A DNA stretch of 64,000 bases from UBA2336 sp964404445 (GTDB taxonomy: Bacteria; Bacteroidota; Bacteroidia; Cytophagales; Cyclobacteriaceae), in assembly GCA_964404445.1 (NCBI GenBank), contig CAYOJW010000008.1, positions 1 through 64,000 of the forward strand, in the 5' to 3' direction. Positions 62,269-64,000 of this stretch are shown here, in pieces. Every line of letters starts with the position of its first letter. The first letter of the stretch is position 1. The notes below the pieces were generated by a model. That model worked only from the letters and a program-made list of their open reading frames with translations, searched no databases and had not been told where the DNA came from. Position numbers and translations under genes: made by a program.

Positions 62269-63561
62269 TTAAGAGTTGCCTAACGGAAATTCCTGATCGC
62301 GGATCGATCCAAACAAAAAACCACAAATTACTTTTGGATAAAAATACGTTGATTTCTGCGGCATGGTAGCACCGCTATGGCATACGTTTTTAACATCGTC
62401 AATCGATACTTCGTTGGTAATGATGGCGAACTGTACTTCTTCCTGTATAACACGTTTCAGGCAATCTGAAAAACTACGGTCGAAGATAATGTTCTCGGAT
62501 TTGCGCTGATCTTTGCCGGCAATACCTAATGCTTTTTCGATGATGAAATAATGCATCACCGTAAGGTCAAGTTTTTTTACAACTTCCGGAAACTGCCATT
62601 TCAGGCCAGGCCATGCTTCGGGCTTGAGCCTGAGTTTGTAGGCATTGTCTTTAAACAGCAAACCGAAAGCCCAGGGCTTGCCCGCAATGATTTCGTTCAG
62701 TGTGTCGGCATCTTCAACCGGTTTGATGATAAAGTCGTTCGATAATTTTTGAAGGAGGGTTTCTTCCTGAAAGTCGGGCAGGTCTTTCAACAGCCGGTGC
62801 GTTGGTAGAATGCGTAAATCACCGGCTTCGGTATTGGTGAGGTACATCAGGTGAAAATTATATCCTTCGGTACCGGTATAATTTTCATCGGCTGCACGTT
62901 GTTGCTCCATGTGTGCCAACGATCCTTCGTATCGGTGATGGCCATCGGCAAGGATAACGGTTTTGCGTGCAAGGGCATCAACAAATTTTTGTATAACCTT
63001 TGCATCGTGTATAACGGCCAGCACATCGCGCACACCCTGGTAATCTTCGGCTTCGTAAAGCGGGTTACGGATGGCCTCATCCATGTATGATTCTAATGTA
63101 AAGGATTCATCGGTATAAAGCCCGTGCGTTGGACTAACATTTAACTCAGTCTTTTGAAGCAATTCAATGCGGTCGTTCACCGATTTAGGAATAGTGTTTT
63201 CGTGACGAAGAATTACGTTGTCGTTCCACGGGTGCAGGCGGATGTTACTGATAAAACCTTTGCGGCAATACTCTTTTGATGTGCCATGCAACGTAAAGTA
63301 TTGATAATACACATAAATGCCCGGCAGCCGGTCTTGTTCAAGTATGCCCAATGCTTTCCATTGATCCAGCAAGGCTGCGGCATCTGCGGCTGGCTGATTG
63401 CCCTGTGGCATCGAAAGATGAATACTGTTGTAAGGATTTTGATATAAAGCTTTGCGTTGCTTTTCAGAAACTACATCAAAGAGGGGTGAGGTAAGGTCGT
63501 CAATGGATTTGGATAACGCTGCGTTGTATCGCCAGGCACGTAAAGGTTGTATTTCAGGCAT
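62269..63561 (-). CDS. DUF1015 family protein
   Basis: The 430-residue protein matches DUF1015, which is widespread in anaerobes and Bacteroidota and has no established function. It starts with MPEIQPLRAWRYN, then NPYNSIHLSMPQ, IYVYYQYF, and the conserved ILADGHHRYEGSLAH block (near residue 210). The C-terminal HYFIIEKALGIAG and MPQKSTYFYPKVICGFLF segments complete the family pattern. It has no signal peptide or membrane helix. It probably forms an operon with maf and the CPBP gene. Confidence 0.92.
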   Translation of the reverse strand: MPEIQPLRAWRYNAALSKSIDDLTSPLFDVVSEKQRKALYQNPYNSIHLSMPQGNQPAADAAALLDQWKALGILEQDRLPGIYVYYQYFTLHGTSKEYCRKGFISNIRLHPWNDNVILRHENTIPKSVNDRIELLQKTELNVSPTHGLYTDESFTLESYMDEAIRNPLYEAEDYQGVRDVLAVIHDAKVIQKFVDALARKTVILADGHHRYEGSLAHMEQQRAADENYTGTEGYNFHLMYLTNTEAGDLRILPTHRLLKDLPDFQEETLLQKLSNDFIIKPVEDADTLNEIIAGKPWAFGLLFKDNAYKLRLKPEAWPGLKWQFPEVVKKLDLTVMHYFIIEKALGIAGKDQRKSENIIFDRSFSDCLKRVIQEEVQFAIITNEVSIDDVKNVCHSGATMPQKSTYFYPKVICGFLFGSIRDQEFPLGNS

Positions 63562-63570
63562 GATTTAAAA

Positions 63571-63620
63571 TAACGAATGTTGAATGACGAATTTAGAATG
63601 TGTGATTCGCCATTCGTAAC
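63571..63620. repeat. Word repeat GAATGACGAAT between two genes
   Basis: ACGAATGTTGAATGACGAATTTAGAATG is followed by an inverted copy ATTCGCCATTCG. It fills the gap between the DUF1015 gene and the biotin carboxylase gene. Confidence 0.5.
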
Positions 63621-63624
63621 TTAA

Positions 63625-64000
63625 TTATATTCTGTTTTTCTTCCATTTGTTTGCAGGCATGTTCACGGCTTGCTGAGGTTGTGCTTGGTGTTCTTTCGTT
63701 GACAACAAAAGCGCGCTTAGTGCTGCGGCAATTTTTTCTTCATCGGCATCGGGCGTTCCCGTTAACACTTCGGGTTTAAAATACCGGCTCACAAAACCGG
63801 TGTCGAATTGTCCGCTGCGGAAAGCTTCGTGCTGCATTACAAAGTTGCAGAAACCCAGTGTAGTTGACAGGCCAGTGATCTCGTATTCATCAATTGCACG
63901 AATGGTTTTTTCGATAGCGCTTTCGCGGCTCTCGGCATGGCAGATGAGTTTGGCAATCATCGGATCGTAATAAAACGGTATGTCCATACCTTGTTCAAAG
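63625..64000 (-). CDS. Biotin carboxylase subunit, C-terminal part
   Basis: Only the last ~125 residues are in the window; the frame stays open to the edge and reads FEQGMDIPFYYDPMIAKLI, the biotin carboxylase core of acetyl-CoA, propionyl-CoA or methylcrotonyl-CoA carboxylase. The C-terminal domain shows the ITGLSTTLGFCNFVM and FDTGFVSRYF elements. A variable tail rich in Gln and Ala follows (from about KEHQAQPQQ). An internal ATG at 63987 is not the real start. Which acyl-CoA is used cannot be told from this part. Confidence 0.9.
   Translation of the reverse strand, partial: FEQGMDIPFYYDPMIAKLICHAESRESAIEKTIRAIDEYEITGLSTTLGFCNFVMQHEAFRSGQFDTGFVSRYFKPEVLTGTPDADEEKIAAALSALLLSTKEHQAQPQQAVNMPANKWKKNRI

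Overview
The window looks like a chromosomal segment of a Cytophagales-type member of the Bacteroidota. Markers visible in the sequence are type IX secretion (T9SS) products with type A and type B C-terminal sorting domains, a T9SS plug-domain protein, a PUR-domain DUF3276 protein, CarboxypepD_reg-type TonB receptors, DUF5689 and DUF4159 proteins, and promoters of the Bacteroidota form TTTG-N19-TAnnTTTG. No rRNA, tRNA, CRISPR array, transposase or prophage was seen. Nearly all of the DNA is coding, and both ends cut through genes.

Layout. 0-3.6 kb: the 3' end of a giant Ig-repeat surface protein. 3.7-8.8 kb: LuxC-type acyl-CoA reductase divergent from a ferredoxin, a DUF58 protein, DUF3276, the GTPase YchF and a stand-alone Cas6. 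8.9-15 kb: a T9SS cargo protein, DUF1398, T9SS plug protein, and an ECF-like sigma factor overlapping a membrane protein that joins an anti-sigma-like head to a beta-barrel. 15-25 kb: dprA, a MerR regulator, CapA-like protein, two tandem M23 peptidases, alaS, gatB and a TlpA-type thioredoxin. 25-28 kb: a ParDE toxin-antitoxin pair bracketed by related inverted repeats, then a BlaR1/BlaI-like pair. 28-37.3 kb: two secreted endonuclease/exonuclease/phosphatase-fold proteins divergent from a TonB receptor plus three lipoproteins, two with DUF5689; this looks like a nucleic-acid or phosphoester scavenging locus. 37.3-39.9 kb: dispersed repeats, a GIY-YIG protein, DUF4159 and a lipoprotein.

39.9-55.6 kb is the most unusual part. 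A nine-gene co-directional run on the minus strand (yfiR-like, HAMP-GAF-PAS sensor, cheR, cheB, membrane GAF protein, HAMP-GAF-PAS-PP2C phosphatase, siaB, siaC, ABCG-like transporter) follows a six-PAS LytS-type histidine kinase. It joins a SiaA/B/C-type partner switch to a CheR/CheB pair, with no CheA, no classical chemoreceptor and no diguanylate cyclase in the window. Three GAF domains in the run are visibly paralogous, and coiled coils in two of the proteins carry ATQEE motifs resembling CheR methylation sites. I infer an adaptational signalling pathway that controls a protein-level output, possibly the transporter.

55.6-64 kb: thyA, the L-serine dehydratase beta subunit, a TolC/adaptor efflux pair, a zinc-ribbon-like membrane protein, a CPBP-family membrane protein, Maf, DUF1015 and the 3' part of a biotin carboxylase. 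Several gaps hold short word repeats in direct and inverted order, with a different word in each gap.
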